The translations under genes and the position numbers were made by a program. From Cavia porcellus (taxonomy: Eukaryota; Chordata; Mammalia; Rodentia; Caviidae), in assembly GCF_034190915.1 (NCBI RefSeq), contig NW_026947486.1:19556001-19620000 (forward strand): DNA of 64,000 bases. The letters run 5' to 3'. Positions 1 to 12,368 of this stretch are shown here, in pieces. Numbering within the stretch: the first letter of the stretch is position 1; every line of letters begins with the position of its first letter. The notes under the pieces were generated by a model, which was not told the DNA's origin, searched no databases, and saw only the letters and a list, made by a program, of their open reading frames with translations.

Positions 1-39
1 GTATATTCTTTGGATTAGGATCCACTATATGGTACTATG

Positions 40-530
40 TCTTCCATAGCCAGAATTCACAGGTTGAGAAATCCAGGGGTAGAAGTGAGAATGGTACCAC
101 TCACTGTTATCCCTGGTGGTTCACTAGCAAAATTTTTGCTTCCTGTTCCTTTGACTTGTGCTCTGCTGCCTTAGAAGTCTCCTCCAGAAAGGGAAAGGCT
201 TATACCAGGAAGCACAACAATGATAGCACTGAACTGGAATCTAAGACTTCCCTTACTCATTTTGAACTTTCATTCTTCTGAGGAAACAAGCAAAAATGGG
301 AGTAACAATGTTGGCAGGGGTAATTGATCCAGACTGTCACAGGAAAAATAGACTATTATTCCACAGTGGAGGAAAGAAAGAATAAACTTGGAGTGCAAAG
401 AGATCTCTCGAATTGCCTTGCTGCATTATTAAAGTCAATGGGAAACTATAACAGCCCAACCCAAGGAGAATGACAAATGGTCTAGAACTTTTAGGGTGTG
501 GCAGACTCATTTTAGGGATGATTATTATCA
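40..530 (+). pseudogene. ERVL-like retroviral dUTPase / 3' pol relic
   Basis: Translation of the plus strand, with a few stops, shows a recognisable end-of-pol dUTPase segment of the ERVL class (class III, env-less endogenous retroviruses). The clearest block is at about 295-345 (KMGVTMLAGVIDPD), followed by LLFHSGGKK and CCIIKVNGKL. Stop codons interrupt it after GGKKE and after NGKL. It is an ancient non-functional relic. The stretch to about 865, with a cattaaatct possible poly(A) context near 790, could be the matching 3' LTR, but I cannot delimit it. Confidence 0.6.
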
Positions 531-870
531 GGGTAGTATAAAAGGGAAATGAAAAAAGAAGGCTTGCTTCTGTTTCTTCAGAGAAACTCAGTCTCCACCT
601 CCACCTTGGACAGTATCTCCTGGATTCCAGTGTACACTCCTTGGCCTCCTGCTATAGATTTGCACTGGACACTACCTTCAGCTGGATCCAGCAGGCCCCC
701 AGAGCACAGACAGTTTTGCACTCTCTCACACCTGACCTTGTGGCTACTGTAAGCCAATCTTGTGAATTCTTATATGTTTGTGTATCTTGCATTAAATCTG
801 TTTCTCTAAGTACTGACCGACTCAGAGCCTCATGGGAAAGTGCAAGTTATTTCAAAAATAGATAGCAGTT

Positions 871-1640
871 GTTTCATGTCCGAGCTATTTCTGCTTTTGA
901 TAAGGACATATCTGGGTTTCAGTGGGACCCAACTGCTCATTGCTTCTGATCTATGGCAGCCATTTGTATACTCTGAGTAGTTTCAGGGCTGGCCTCACAG
1001 GAGCAAGTAGCATAAGGAAGTAGATGTCTATTTGAGTACAGAAACTCCCATGCAGAGCATGGTTGGGCTTCTCCATGAGATCAAACATTGTTTAGATAAA
1101 AGTTGTTTTTGTAGTATCACCTAAAATCTTCGCTACCAGGGAGCACACAGTATTGTAGAGCTCACTTCCAGGGAGTGTGATGTAAAAGTTGCTCTTGATA
1201 TGTGTTATGATTTAGACATAAAATGTCCCTGAAAAGTCTCATGTGTTCAGAGATGGGGCCTTGTGGGAAGATGTAAGTCACTGGGGGTGTAACCTAAAAG
1301 GGTATATTCTTGTCCCTGGCTTCTTCCTGGGGTCTCTGTTTCCTGATGGCCATGGGATAAGTTTCTGGCTTCCACCAAACCCTCCATCATGCTATTTTTG
1401 CACTGGAACTACCAACTATGCATAGACTAAACCCTCTGTTACCACTTATATCTAGATGTCCTCCCCAAAGCCTAAGTGAGATTTGTACTAGAAGGACGGC
1501 AGTGCAATAAATAAGAATACAATCATTTTACAGGTGTACATGGTTGGCAAGGTGCACACTGATCACCACTGTTGGCATTTGTAAGAGCTAGACTGTGACC
1601 TTTAATGTTTGTTGGAATGGGTTTAGGCTTATAGAGGTTT
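871..1640. repeat. Old interspersed-repeat remnant
   Basis: Non-coding. About 1205-1500 (aaaatgtccctgaaaagtct followed by a region mentioning 'tcatgtgttcagag') resembles old mammalian interspersed repeats of L1M/MER type. No conserved ORF, no tandem structure and no RNA gene were seen. Confidence 0.3.
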
Positions 1641-1699
1641 TAATGTGATTGTTTCAGCCACAGGATCACGGTTGTAATGCTGGGTGCATACTACCTGTA

Positions 1700-3540
1700 G
1701 GTATGTCTTACATGGTTCTGCATAGGTACATCCCATTGCTCAGTTTGATGGCACTAGTGAATAGTTTCATCTGATTTTTGGTTATACTTGGTCCACATTT
1801 GGAAGGTATCTGTGAATTGTGGAGTATATCTTAGAGATAGAGGGAGCTGGGATGAGTGCTGGCTGCGGGAACAGAGGCAGGAAGAAGAGGGCAGGGCTTT
1901 ATGTGGGTCTCTAGTCACATTAGTAGGAATGACCATCATGTTTCTCATTGTCCCCAGCCCGCTCCATGCAGTGTGTGTCCCCACATTGTATGCAAATGGT
2001 GTTCCCAGAGAGACTCTGTAAGCAGTTGGATGTAGATCACCAGGGTTGAATGGCCACCAATGAATGTACAGTTGCCACTGGCAAGGGAAGGAACTTCTCA
2101 AGTGCATAACCACAGAGAAAGAATTAAAATTCACAGGTTGTCTGCACTGGGCAATAGGGGATCTGAATGTTCCTGGGGTATCATCCAAACGGTATCTCCT
2201 GGTCAAGGGGTGATAGGACTACCTGCTAGTGTTGGGAACAAGTTCAGCTTTGTTTCACCAAGCCTTTAGTGGAGCACAGTCCATGGGTGCCAGGGAGGAT
2301 GCCTCTCTGCCGATGAGAGTATGTGGTTTGCTTGGCCTACATGGAATGACATATGGACACAAGCAGGGTATAGTCTCAGGGCTGGTGGCCCACGTCAGGT
2401 CTAGACCAGGATCAAGGGGAAGTGGCTAGGCTCTAGATCCTCTGCGAGGGAGGAGGGAACTGTGTGAATCACAGGTTCTTTCCCATAGATGGTAATGTCA
2501 AGGTTCCCGTGAGTGTGAAAAGTGCTAATTATGTGTGCCTGGTATGGGTGTGCAAACCACCAGGTCACATCATCTCCATCCATCCTCCCCATTTGTTGAG
2601 AATTTCAGCATGGTATACTCATGGTACCATGCTGTGAATTACCATAGTCAGGATCATGAAAAGTATTTTTTTCCACTTGGGAGACCATTGCTCTACAAAT
2701 TTCTCAGTGGTCCTTATTTTGGAAATCTATTACTGTAAGACACCTACATGGCTGGAGGACAACCGAGTAAGGGGAAACCCAAGCACAGAGTTTTTAATGT
2801 CCACTACTATTTTTGCTTGCGGTGAAGTGGGTGCTTGGATCTGATGATCCCTTGTTGTACATGCAAAGACCATAAAAGCTGCCACGGGAATCCTTGGTAA
2901 CACTGGCAGAGGGTAAGTTGCCTGCATGGGAATCTACCACAACTAAGGCATGTTTAGTATTACTGTGGCTGCAGGGAAAGACCCAGTAAAACTGACTTGC
3001 CATTTTTAAGGTAGTCCTTTTTCCACTGTCTTCTTCCTGTGTAGTACCCTGGTGTCTAAATGTCTGGTACCTGATGCAGTCTTCTAATGGCTTTGCTTAA
3101 ATGTCTCTCTTCTGGATCTGCTCCTCCAACAACAATCCATTTTAATGCATCCCAATAATGCCCAAATGCCCTGACCTCTTATACGCCCATTAATAGAAGG
3201 GATAGAGTAGCTTGTTCCGAGGGTCTAGTGACTCCCTCACTCTCAGACGTTTACCTGTTTTGGTGATTTGCTTAGCTCTTCTTTAGCACTGCAGTGTTCC
3301 TGCTCTGTGTTTTGCTTGATCTGTGTGGAGGAACAGTGTACCAGGAAAGGCAGAGAAGAGGTTAGTTTGGCAGCTCCCCCTGCCACATCTCTTTGTTCCA
3401 AATGTCTCAGCCTTGTATTTCCAGCCCTTACCTGACCCAATCCTTGGCTTAACCAATAGTAGCAGGAGTCAAGAAAATCCATACCAGTATGACGACTACT
3501 TTCTTTTCCTATTTATTATACTGTACAAACTCCACTTAGT
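1700..3540 (-). pseudogene. Possible degraded retroviral integrase-like region
   Basis: The minus strand near 2794-3003 reads HALVVVDSHAGNLPSASVTK and, a little later, SSDPSTHFTA. This resembles an integrase core (VVD... then SD-x-x-T-H-F-T-A). Spacing between the two blocks is shorter than in intact integrases and flanking frames are broken. It may belong to an ERV on the strand opposite to the dUTPase relic at 40-530. Neighbouring minus-strand open stretches (1754-2206, 2401-2592) have no recognised motif. Confidence 0.3.
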
Positions 3541-3908
3541 GAGGAAGAAATAAATGAATGTCACAAACATACTACCTTGCTAGGAGGATTGCACACAGTT
3601 GGGTCCATTGGGCACTTTAGTCTGTCCTCCATATGGACATGGGAACATTCAAATAGGGGTTACAGGCTACATGGTCCAGGCTATCTGGCTTCCTTGGGCC
3701 CCATGGTCATTCTGCAAAGAAAGACCATGGCTTTGCTGGCATGGAGGAAGCCAGAGCATCTTCCCTTTGTTTCCATTGCCCGAGGATAAAAGAATTTCTG
3801 AAGTTCTTGATGAGTTTGTACCACACAGGGTATTTGCATATTTCATTGTAAATTTGTGGCACCCCAGTAGAGCCAATTGGAGCTGGATCCTGTGGGTACC
3901 ATTTCTTT

Positions 3909-6169
3909 CTTTTTTTTTTTTAAATTTTATTTAAGGAGAAAAGAAAAAAAAGCAGAGAAAGGGTACAAGTTATACAGATTTACAGAAAAAAACAGTAGGA
4001 AATCACTAGTTAATGGATTACATATTGTCATCTTAGAAATAATTGTTCAAGTCACAAAATTAAAGCTTGTAAAGTGGACATTCCAATAATGATACTGCAA
4101 ACAGATCTGTTCAATGATCTAATAAAACTCTGTGATATCATTTCCTATCTTATACACTTAAATATACATGCAGTTATATAGTTTAGAGCATTTTCTTTTC
4201 CTCTCTTTTGTACAATGACTGTTACACATTTTGGGTTTCATTGCTCCCACGGTTCTTATTACTTTTTTGGAAGATAGTAGAGCCAAATGTGGCATAACAG
4301 AACAGAATCGGTCAAGTCAAAAGGGTGGACATAATAGATAATGTAAAAACATAATATAAGGTGATCAACAGTGGTTACCATAATGCCTCCCACTATCTCT
4401 AATAGAATTGCCTATATCATTAGTTATAATACGATTGAACAAAACAGTAAAGAATAAAACCGACAAAACCAAAGCATTGGAGACATTGTAGGTCTTCAAA
4501 AGTAGATAAAAGTCAATGAGAATGGGCGTTATAATGAATCTCATTATCTTCACAGCTGTTGCTTAAACTTTCAAACCTGATACTATCCAGCAAAACAGAA
4601 TAGGGGAACATCAGTCAAAAATAAGATGGTGAGAGTAATACAGGGCTTTAAATTGAGATAATGAAAGTCAAAGTGGGTTACTATAATATATCCTGCTATT
4701 TTTTTCCTTTAATTAAAAGGATAAAAATAAAAAAGTAAATAATGGAGTGGAGATTGAGATAAAAGAGGGCATAACAGCGAAACAGTGCAGATCAAAACAT
4801 AACCATTTAAGCAGAATAGTGTTTCACCACCAGATAATCCTGACCTAAAAGTAGTTACCATATTGTCTCTTTCCTTGAAATCCTTGAGTACAACTTTGTA
4901 TACTGTAGCATTAAGTATATCAAAACAATGTAAAACCATTTAAGAGATTGAAAGCATTACAGAGTATTTAGAATCGACTAACAGAAAATGAACAATGGTT
5001 TCTGTATAATCTCCTTGTCTTTAAAAGGTTTTTGCTTATACTATCGTACATAATAAAATCCAATAAGATACAACCTATTTAGACCATTGGAGACAGAAGA
5101 ACAAAAGCTAGATGAGACTTCAAAACAAGATGATACTAAATCAGTTTTACCTATTAAGATGTCATTTTCTCCAAATTAGTTGTTCCTATCATCCAATCTT
5201 CTCTGCCTCATTTCTGTTGAGCTCTTTTTCTGTCAGTGGCTATCAGTTTGTCTTCTTCATTTTGTTCTCTGCTCCATTCATTGTGGCTTCCCCGCCACTA
5301 TTTCTGGATTCTTTGTATTTTTCTTTTTTTAGAACATCCTGCAAAACTCTCTGTAGAGTTGAATTGGTGGTTGCAAATTCCCTCAGTTCCTCTTTATCCT
5401 GGAAGCACCTTGTTTTTCCATCAATTTCCAGGGACAGTTGTGCAGGATATCTCACTCTTGGCTGGAGGTTATTATCTTTCAAAGCTTGAATTATTTCCCC
5501 CCACGCTCTTTGTGATTTGATGGTTTGTGCAGAGAAATCTGCTGTAATTCTGATGGGTGTTCCCTTGTAAGTGGTCTGTTTCTTGTCTCTGACAGCTTTC
5601 AATATTCTGTTCTTGTATTGAATTTCTATTATTATATGCCTGGGTGTTTCTCTGTTAGGGTTGTAGGTAGCTGGAGTCCTGTATGCCTCATACATCTGAG
5701 TATCTTTACCTTTTGCTAAATTAGGAAAATTCTCCTGGATTATTTCTGTGAATAGCTTTTGTAGTTCACTTGTTTGTTTCCCTACTTCTTCTTTTATGTT
5801 CTTAATCCTTAAGTTATGGATCCTCTTATCATCTTCTTGTCTTTGTATTATTGCTGTTTGTTTCTTTGTTATTTTTAAGAAATTTTTCTTTTCATTCTTC
5901 CATATTGCAAATCTGCCCTCCAGTTCAGATAGTCTGCCCTTAGTTTCTTTCAAGCTGTTATGCCAGCCTTCGATAGACTTCTTAGTTTCTTGGTAGTCCC
6001 TTTGAACCTGCTTCACGTATTCTATGCATTCTCTGTTTTCTCCATCAAACAATTCTCCCCTCTTTTTCTGTTCTTCCATTCCACCATCTGTTTTTTCTTG
6101 GGTGGTGCTTAGCTTTCTCTAACTATTCTGCATACTTCTAGCTTCAGGTCATTGATAACTTCATTCCTG
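3909..6169 (-). mobile_element. Half-LINE (HAL1-like) copy 1, 5'-truncated
   Basis: Antisense copy of the same element as those at 12369-15570 and 38666-41785. Its A-rich 3' end lies at the left (poly-T at 3909-3921, then ttaaattttatttaaggag). A 1.33-kb AT-rich 3' region leads to an ORF1 remnant at 5243-6169. The match to the other copies stops at about 6169 inside ORF1, so the 5' UTR and ORF1 start are missing, as expected from incomplete reverse transcription. There is no ORF2 between ORF1 and the 3' end. Target duplications were not found with confidence. Confidence 0.75.
5243..6079 (-). pseudogene. L1-type ORF1p fragment in half-LINE copy 1
   Basis: A 278-residue open frame. N-terminal two-fifths is charged coiled coil. 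Then come an RRM-like block (IHNLRIKNIKEEV) and the C-terminal domain (TPRHIIIEI, RDKKQTTYKGTPIRITADFS, LSLEIDGKTRCF). This is the ORF1 nucleic-acid chaperone of L1 elements (Transposase_22 family), which coats retrotransposon RNA. The C-terminus is complete. The N-terminus is lost by truncation and a one-base deletion near the start of the frame. It is presumed non-functional. Confidence 0.8.
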
Positions 6170-7590
6170 CCACCAATAGCAGATGCCTCATGTTTGTTCC
6201 ACAAGGCAACCTGCTGACTGAGAGGGTCCAAAAGGATGGTTTGGGGCAACAACTAGGGTAGAAGTACCTCTTTATCAGCACTGGGGCAATTTTATAGTTA
6301 GGTCAAGAGTTCTCAATTAATCCTCCTTAGATGCCAGTCACCTGCTGAGTCACCATTAATACAAGGATATTTCCTGGGTAAGGAAATTTGTGCACCCATG
6401 ACCAACAGAACCAAACCACCTCTAAAATGGAAAAGGATGGCTGTCTGCAGACGGACTGGCTTATGTGACTTCTGGACCTTTCTATGCGGCTGATCCCTGT
6501 CACTAAGAGAGGGCAGGAGCAGGAGCTAGAGATGAGAGTACCTGCCAGGGTGAGATTAGCCCCAGGAAGTACTGTCATCCCAGTGAGTCAGTGGAGAGAC
6601 TCCAGTCTGGGATTCTCTTGTCCTCAGGTTCTGTGTAACCCTCAAGGGTTAATTTTATGAGCCAGATGGACTGGAACCAGGACACCCAGACACTTGCCAG
6701 ACCTTTTTGGGGGTGTGCCTGCAAGGGTGTTTCTGCATGACAGGGGCATGTGAATGGAAAGACTGAGTAAAGCAGGGGGACCTCCCCAGTGTGGGTGCCC
6801 CATGGGTCAGTTGAAGATCTGACCCTGCCTTGAGCAGAGGGTTTCCCTCTTGTGTGACCACCTGGGCTGCGACTTTGCTGTTTTCTGGCCTGGGAACTTG
6901 GCCAGGAGCTCTTCCTGGGGCCCAGGCCTGCTGTCTTTCAGATTGGAGTGGTGCCACCTGCTGTCCTGGTCTCCAGCTTGCCCCTTACATGACTTGGAAA
7001 TTGCCAGCCTCTGTGTCCAGGTGAGCCAGTTTTCTGTGGGAACTTACACACACCCGTGTGTCCATGCATGTTTCCTGTTGGCCTTTTCTCTGGAGAGCGC
7101 TGCCTACGCCATAATCTCCCCTGTTCCTCCCAGGGCTCCCGCTGAAGCAGGGCCAGGCCATGGTGCTTTGTTGGGACAGGAGATGGTGGTCCCTCTGTTG
7201 ATAGCGATTTTGATATGGGTCCCAGAGAGAGTTATTGGGACCTTGGGCTGTGTGTTTGTCTTTCTGACTTTCTGGGATACCAGGGCAGCTCTGGCCTCTT
7301 AGGTACCTGAACATCAGCTGCTATGGACAAATACCAAGTCCCATGCTGGCAGGCACCCTCAAGAAGTCACTGTGTGGACTCTGCACTCAGACTGGCCAAG
7401 TCATCTTGCCCTGAGCCATCTGTGCCCTTCGAAGCCCACTCTGCCATCCCCACTGAGGCAGGCCATCAATGATGTCATCTGGCCTTTTCTGTTGACAGTG
7501 TGCCCTGGAGGTGTATGGCCTCCTGTAATGCAGGCAGCGATCCATACCAGGGTGTCCATGCCAACCAGGTAGCTGGAAACTGTGGTGAAA
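6170..7590. other. Intergenic; old repeat at about 6630-7320, rest unassigned
   Basis: From about 6630 (aaccctcaagggttaatttt, then gagccagatgg) the sequence resembles an old mammalian interspersed repeat with an actgagtaaagcag signature. Open stretches on both strands (for example 6850-7302 plus and 6985-7314 minus) lack recognisable domains and are not called genes. Confidence 0.3.
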
Positions 7591-7591
7591 A

Positions 7592-7592
<1 letters not shown>

Positions 7593-7668
<76 letters not shown>
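7593..7668. repeat. Composite (CT)n-(TG)n microsatellite
   Basis: About 28 bases of CT repeat pass through a short ctgtctgtg transition into about 45 bases of TG repeat. The open frames crossing it (SLSLSLS... and VCVCVCV...) are translations of the repeat, not genes. Confidence 0.95.
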
Positions 7669-7669
7669 T

Positions 7670-8885
7670 TCTCAGCTTCCAGGCTGATTGTCACAGCACT
7701 TGAGTAGGGATGCCACTGTCCCTTCCCGTGCTGTGACAGCCAAGTGTGTAACTTCTACCCTGTTTTTGGTGTCCAGGGAGGTTAGGATGCTTCTCCTCCA
7801 GCAGCTTCCTGGTCAAACACCTTCCTACATAGAGCCCAGAATAAGGCTAGATTCAACAGGACAGCCACCACTTCCAGAGTCCCCTAGTGGGTAAGGATAG
7901 CAACTTTGCTATCTTCAAGTAACTTTTTAACTATATTATCCTGTGTAAATATCTCAATTCTCCTTTGGGGAAGAGCTAAAACAATGACATCTGTAACAGC
8001 ATCACTGAATGTCACAACACATGTGTCAGGCTAGCTGCTTGTAAAGGCATCTTTTCCAACAGTGTGTAGGCCTTACCCTAACCTTCCTGTCTTTTCAGCT
8101 TGTTTAGATGCCATAGTAGTCACCAATGATAGGGATGTCCTCTCTTCTCCTCTCAGAGTACCCAAAATCAGCAGCCCATAGATGGAGCTTCTCCCCCTTA
8201 ACCCATTGTGGGGTCAGGGTTGCTCACCCTTAGTCCAGAGAAGCACACTGTTCTGCTCTTTGTGTTTAGTCCCACAGGCCTCATTTGCCTAAGGGGGACC
8301 CTGGTAGACAGCTGGCTTCTTTTCCAGGTAACTCGGACTCCCAAAAGTCAGTTCTAGTGAAGCAGATTTACTCAGAGACTCATGTTACTGTTTGACCAGG
8401 CAAGTGAGTCTCTTGGTTGACCACAAGAAATAAGATGTTGCACAGTATAGAGCAGTGCTATTTCAACACGTCACAATGGTATTCCAAGTTCTAAGGCCCT
8501 ATGGCTTGGGGTCTTCCCAGATTGATTTTCCAATTGTCCTACTGACTATATAGACATGATACCAGTCCCTGATCATCACCAAAATCCTTCATTTATCAGA
8601 CTGCATAGGGACCATGAAGGCTTGTGATTGATCAAAGAAAAGACAAGGAAAATGTGCCCTGGTACCCAGGAAGCACTAAGAGAAGGGAAGAGCCGGGGAC
8701 AAGATTCAGCAGATTGCTTGACAGGGTAAGCACTTAAGCCTTCATGGTAGAGGCATCCTAGGACGGGGTTGTGGTGCTGTCACCCATTAAGGGAAGGGAT
8801 AATGGAACTCCCAGTAAAGAGTGGAATTGGTAAAGGAATCACATTCTAGGAAATGTGATGATGGCCAATCTCTGGCAGCTGGTTG
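7670..8885. other. Intergenic, nothing recognised
   Basis: Unique-looking non-coding sequence. I see no conserved ORF, RNA gene or clear repeat boundary. Confidence 0.4.
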
Positions 8886-8889
8886 GGGT

Positions 8890-9175
8890 CTTGTATTTGG
8901 CAGCACTGGAGCTTGAATATAGGACTTTCACACTGTGCTCCATCCCCAGCCCTTTTTATTTTTTGAGACCGGGTCTTACTAAATTGCCTAGTCTGGGCTT
9001 GAACTTGTAGCTCTCCTGCACTGCAAGACTGCACTCATCTTGCACTGAGTTATAGTCTCCAGTCCATTTTTATTTTTGAGACAAGATCTCATTAATTTAC
9101 CCAGGTTGGGCTCCAACTTGCAATCCTCCTTGCAATCTCAGAGTTCTGGGATTACAGGTGTGTACCACAGTGGTT
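8890..9175 (-). repeat. ID-type and B1-type SINE cluster, antisense
   Basis: The reverse complement shows an ID-type body (tgctccatccccagccc end) followed by two B1-like stretches (ttgagaccgggtcttacta, ttgagacaagatctcatta), ending gggattacaggtgtgtacca. All are diverged. Confidence 0.65.
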
Positions 9176-9286
9176 GGGTGCATATTCCTTTCAGCTGCTT
9201 TGGCCATATCCTATGAATTTTGATATTTAATATGTACTCATTGTTCATGATTTGATTGTTTTCTTTAATGCAAAGAATAATTTTGT

Positions 9287-9426
9287 GGGGTATGGTGGCA
9301 TACACTTGTAATCCCAGCATGTCAGGGGCAGAGGCAGGAGGATCACTGTGAGTTCGAGGCCAGCCTAGGCTACATAATGAGTTCAAGACCAACTTGAACT
9401 ACACAGTGAGACCCTGTCTCAAAAAA
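9287..9426 (+). repeat. B1-type SINE
   Basis: 7SL-derived SINE: start ggtatggtggcatacacttg, then tgaggccagcctag-like core with the internal repeat (gttcgaggccagc / gttcaagaccaac), and end gagaccctgtctcaaaaaa. The duplicated internal segment is the form seen throughout this window. Confidence 0.9.
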
Positions 9427-10049
9427 TATAATAATAAGCTATGAGGGCACAGTTTTTCCATTTCTAATTTGATTGAGTTGCATCTACATAAAATGTCTCT
9501 AGGTGTTCCTATTTTCTTTGTGATCTTCTATTTAGTCATCATTTTTCCCCCTCACTACTGGGGATGGAAACCTGGGTGTTCACACTAGGCAATACACATA
9601 TTTTTAAATGTTTTGCCTATGTATTCACCAATGGATTTAAAAATGTGGGTTTACTCCTCTGTGTATCATTTATACAGCAAGCTTAATAACTGTGTTATTC
9701 AAGTATATGCCAAAGCATCACTGAAAGCTCTAAAAGGCTCGCCATCACTGCTCTAAGAGATGTTCATTAATATCTCTCTGTAATTGAAGATATACTGCTA
9801 TTATTTATTTTTTAACAGCTATGTAGACTTTAAAGCCATAGTGTTAGGTACATAAATATGCATTACCATCATGTCCTTGGATTACTATCTTTTATTAATA
9901 TATAATTTGGAAAAAATATCATTTGACTGCTTAATATTTTTCTCAAAACTTTGCTACCTTTTGCCTAATTTATTTTTGAAATGATTTTTTCAATACTGTG
10001 AAATATTTTGAATCAAAAGGTACAGAGAGAAATACTTGGGTATTTCTGT

Positions 10050-10560
10050 GGACTGCATGCTTATGTCCCCACTCATTTAACCCTGAACCTATTGTGGGTT
10101 GGGACTCTTTTATTTATTTATTTTTATTTATTTATTTACCTTTTGTTTTTTGAGACAGAGTCTTGCTATGTAGTTCAGGTTGGCCTCATTATATAGCTCA
10201 GGCTGGCCTCAAACTCCAGGCAATCCTCTTGTCTCAACCTCCTGAGTGTTGGGATTATAGGCTTGTGGCACCACGCCTGGCTGAGGGTTGGGAATCTTAA
10301 CCCCCAATTGATGTTAGTAAGAATAGGTCATGATGAGGGAACTCCCATGGTGATACAGTATTGATTTCATTATAAGAAAGGAGATATTAGAGCTGGTTCT
10401 CTCAGCTATGTGAAGACACAGCACGAAGAGATCATCTGCAAACCAAGAAGGTAGCCCTCACCAGCTATTAAATGCTTCTGTGTCTTGAGCTTGGCCTTGC
10501 CAGTCCCCATGACTAGAAGCAACATATGTTTGTTGGTTAAATTACCCAATCTGTGATATG
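10050..10560 (+). repeat. Old mammalian interspersed repeat, interrupted by the B1
   Basis: tatgtccccactcatttaac before the B1 and, after it, tataagaaaggagatattag and gtgaagacacagcacg match the style of an old retroposon 3' region. Related sequence recurs at 44020-44391 and 54240-55455. The exact family is uncertain (L1M or MER type). Confidence 0.45.
10143..10282 (-). repeat. B1-type SINE
   Basis: Antisense copy: ttttttgagacagagtcttg at the left, gcaccacgcctggct at the right. The T-rich (TTTA)n run at 10108-10140 is its A-rich tail. Confidence 0.9.
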
Positions 10561-10599
10561 GTAAAACCTCTTATCTGCTAATGGACAAGTCTAAGATCC

Positions 10600-12255
10600 C
10601 TAGTGCATGCCTAAAACCACAGAAAGTATTTAACCTTATAATTTAATACCTTTTTCATCATAACTAAACAGCACACATCATGGCCATTAACTTTTGCTGA
10701 GTTTGAGGTATGATAGCAAAACTGGTGCATAGCCGTTTTGCTTTTCACAATTTCAGAGAGAAGATTCCTGCTTACTATTGATCTCAGCAACCTCTGCACA
10801 TGATTTGTTTTTATTAAAGGAAATGTTTCTGTCACTTCAGATAGAGCCATCATATGTGCTGCAGGATCAGTGGTGTTGGAGGATGAGGAAGGAAGGTGGC
10901 TTTCCAAACCTAGGCACAGGAATCAGAAATCCCCGATTCCCTGGATGACCCTGCCTTGGCTCAAGACCAGATGGTTGTGGTCTCCACCACACCTCACACT
11001 CAGTTCAGCAGGGTCCAAGTGCTGCCACTCTTCCAAGTCAAGTCCTCAGTCTCATCCTCCAGCATCACTCATCCCTACATGTGATGCAGCCACCTGCTAT
11101 AGTCAGGATGGGTGCTGAGGAAAGGGCACATGAGAATCACTTGCCTGCAAAGTGCTGGCAGTACTCAGGGGTAAGATGCTTCTCTGTAGACTGAGGGAAA
11201 GGCATTTACTCTCTCGCATCCCCAGCACAATGGCTAGGTGTAGCCAACACCTATGTTGTAATACAACAGCTATATTGTAATACCGCAGTCTCAGCCATGA
11301 GAGGCCCCCAAAAGGCTACACTGGTGGTCAGGAATTCTGGCCTCTTACAGAAAGTCAAGTTTCCCAACCAGAGAAAGGAGGACCTTTGGTGGCAGGAGCA
11401 AAATCTCAAGTTGCACATGCAAGTGAACACTAGGAAAACTGGGAGTGGCAGCAGTGCATGGAAGGAAGGTCAACCTCATTGCCATGATGTCTTCCTTAAA
11501 TGACATGGGTCTCTGATGGTCACAGCACATGGATGCAACCTACTCCAGTAAAGGGGCATTTTCATAGGTTCCCCCAATTCTTTGGTTTGAAGACAAGCCC
11601 TGATTACCTTCCTCATCCTCAGGGTTTGATTACTGCCTTCTTCAACTGTAATGAGCCTTTCTAGGACATTTTCTCCCTCTGTGGCCTTTTTACCCTGTCC
11701 CCCAGTTGTCATCAGCTCCTTCCCTAACACATTTAGATATTTATTGATTCACCCTTTTTAACCACTGTAGTTTTTGTTTCTTTTAGGTCCTCTTATCCTT
11801 GAGAAAAGCCTCAAGGTGGTTTCTCCTTGTCTTTTTCAATCCCATTCCATCCTACCCGAATTTCAGTTCTTCCTTTCAAAGGCCACCATTAAACGGCACA
11901 CATCATTTGTTTCTTTCTGTTCTCCCAATTCGATTGATGGGGTCTACTTGTTTTGGTTATTGCTGGTACAAGACAAAACAATTTCTGTGGTCTGATCTTA
12001 TAGTTATCAACCTTGCTAAATTCACTTACTACCTCCAATAATTTGTGTATAGTAGATTTTCTATGTATGTATGTGTTATCTTCAGAAATTCAAAGTTTTG
12101 TTTATTCATTGCCAGTCATTCTTCCCTTTCCTTTTATTGCTTCATCAATGCTGCCTCACATTCCCAGTCTGGTGCTGAGCAGACCTGGGCACATCAGGCA
12201 TCCTTACCTCATTCTTGATCTCAGGAGGAAAGTTTCCCCTGTCACCACTAAATGG
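10600..12255. other. Intergenic, nothing firmly recognised
   Basis: Contains short open stretches on both strands without known domains. No RNA gene or tandem repeat seen. Confidence 0.35.
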
Positions 12256-12260
12256 ACTAC

Positions 12261-12340
12261 TTTTTTTTGTACCAGGGGTTGAACTCACAACCTAACACTT
12301 GCCAAGCTGGTGCTTATGCCACTGAGCTAAATTCCCAGGA
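12261..12340 (-). repeat. ID-type SINE
   Basis: Antisense tRNA-Ala-derived SINE: gtaccaggggttgaactcac (reverse of the B-box side) through ccactgagctaaattccca (reverse of the A-box side). Confidence 0.85.
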
Positions 12341-12368
12341 GATTATGTTTTTTAAAAACATCCCCTTT

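Noticed and set aside
1754..2206. 150-codon minus-strand open frame
   Set aside because: No start context, domain or coding signature I recognise; may be decayed ERV sequence, so not called a gene.
7401..7703. Open frames over 60 codons around 7.4-7.7 kb
   Set aside because: They consist of CT/TG microsatellite translation with no conserved domain.
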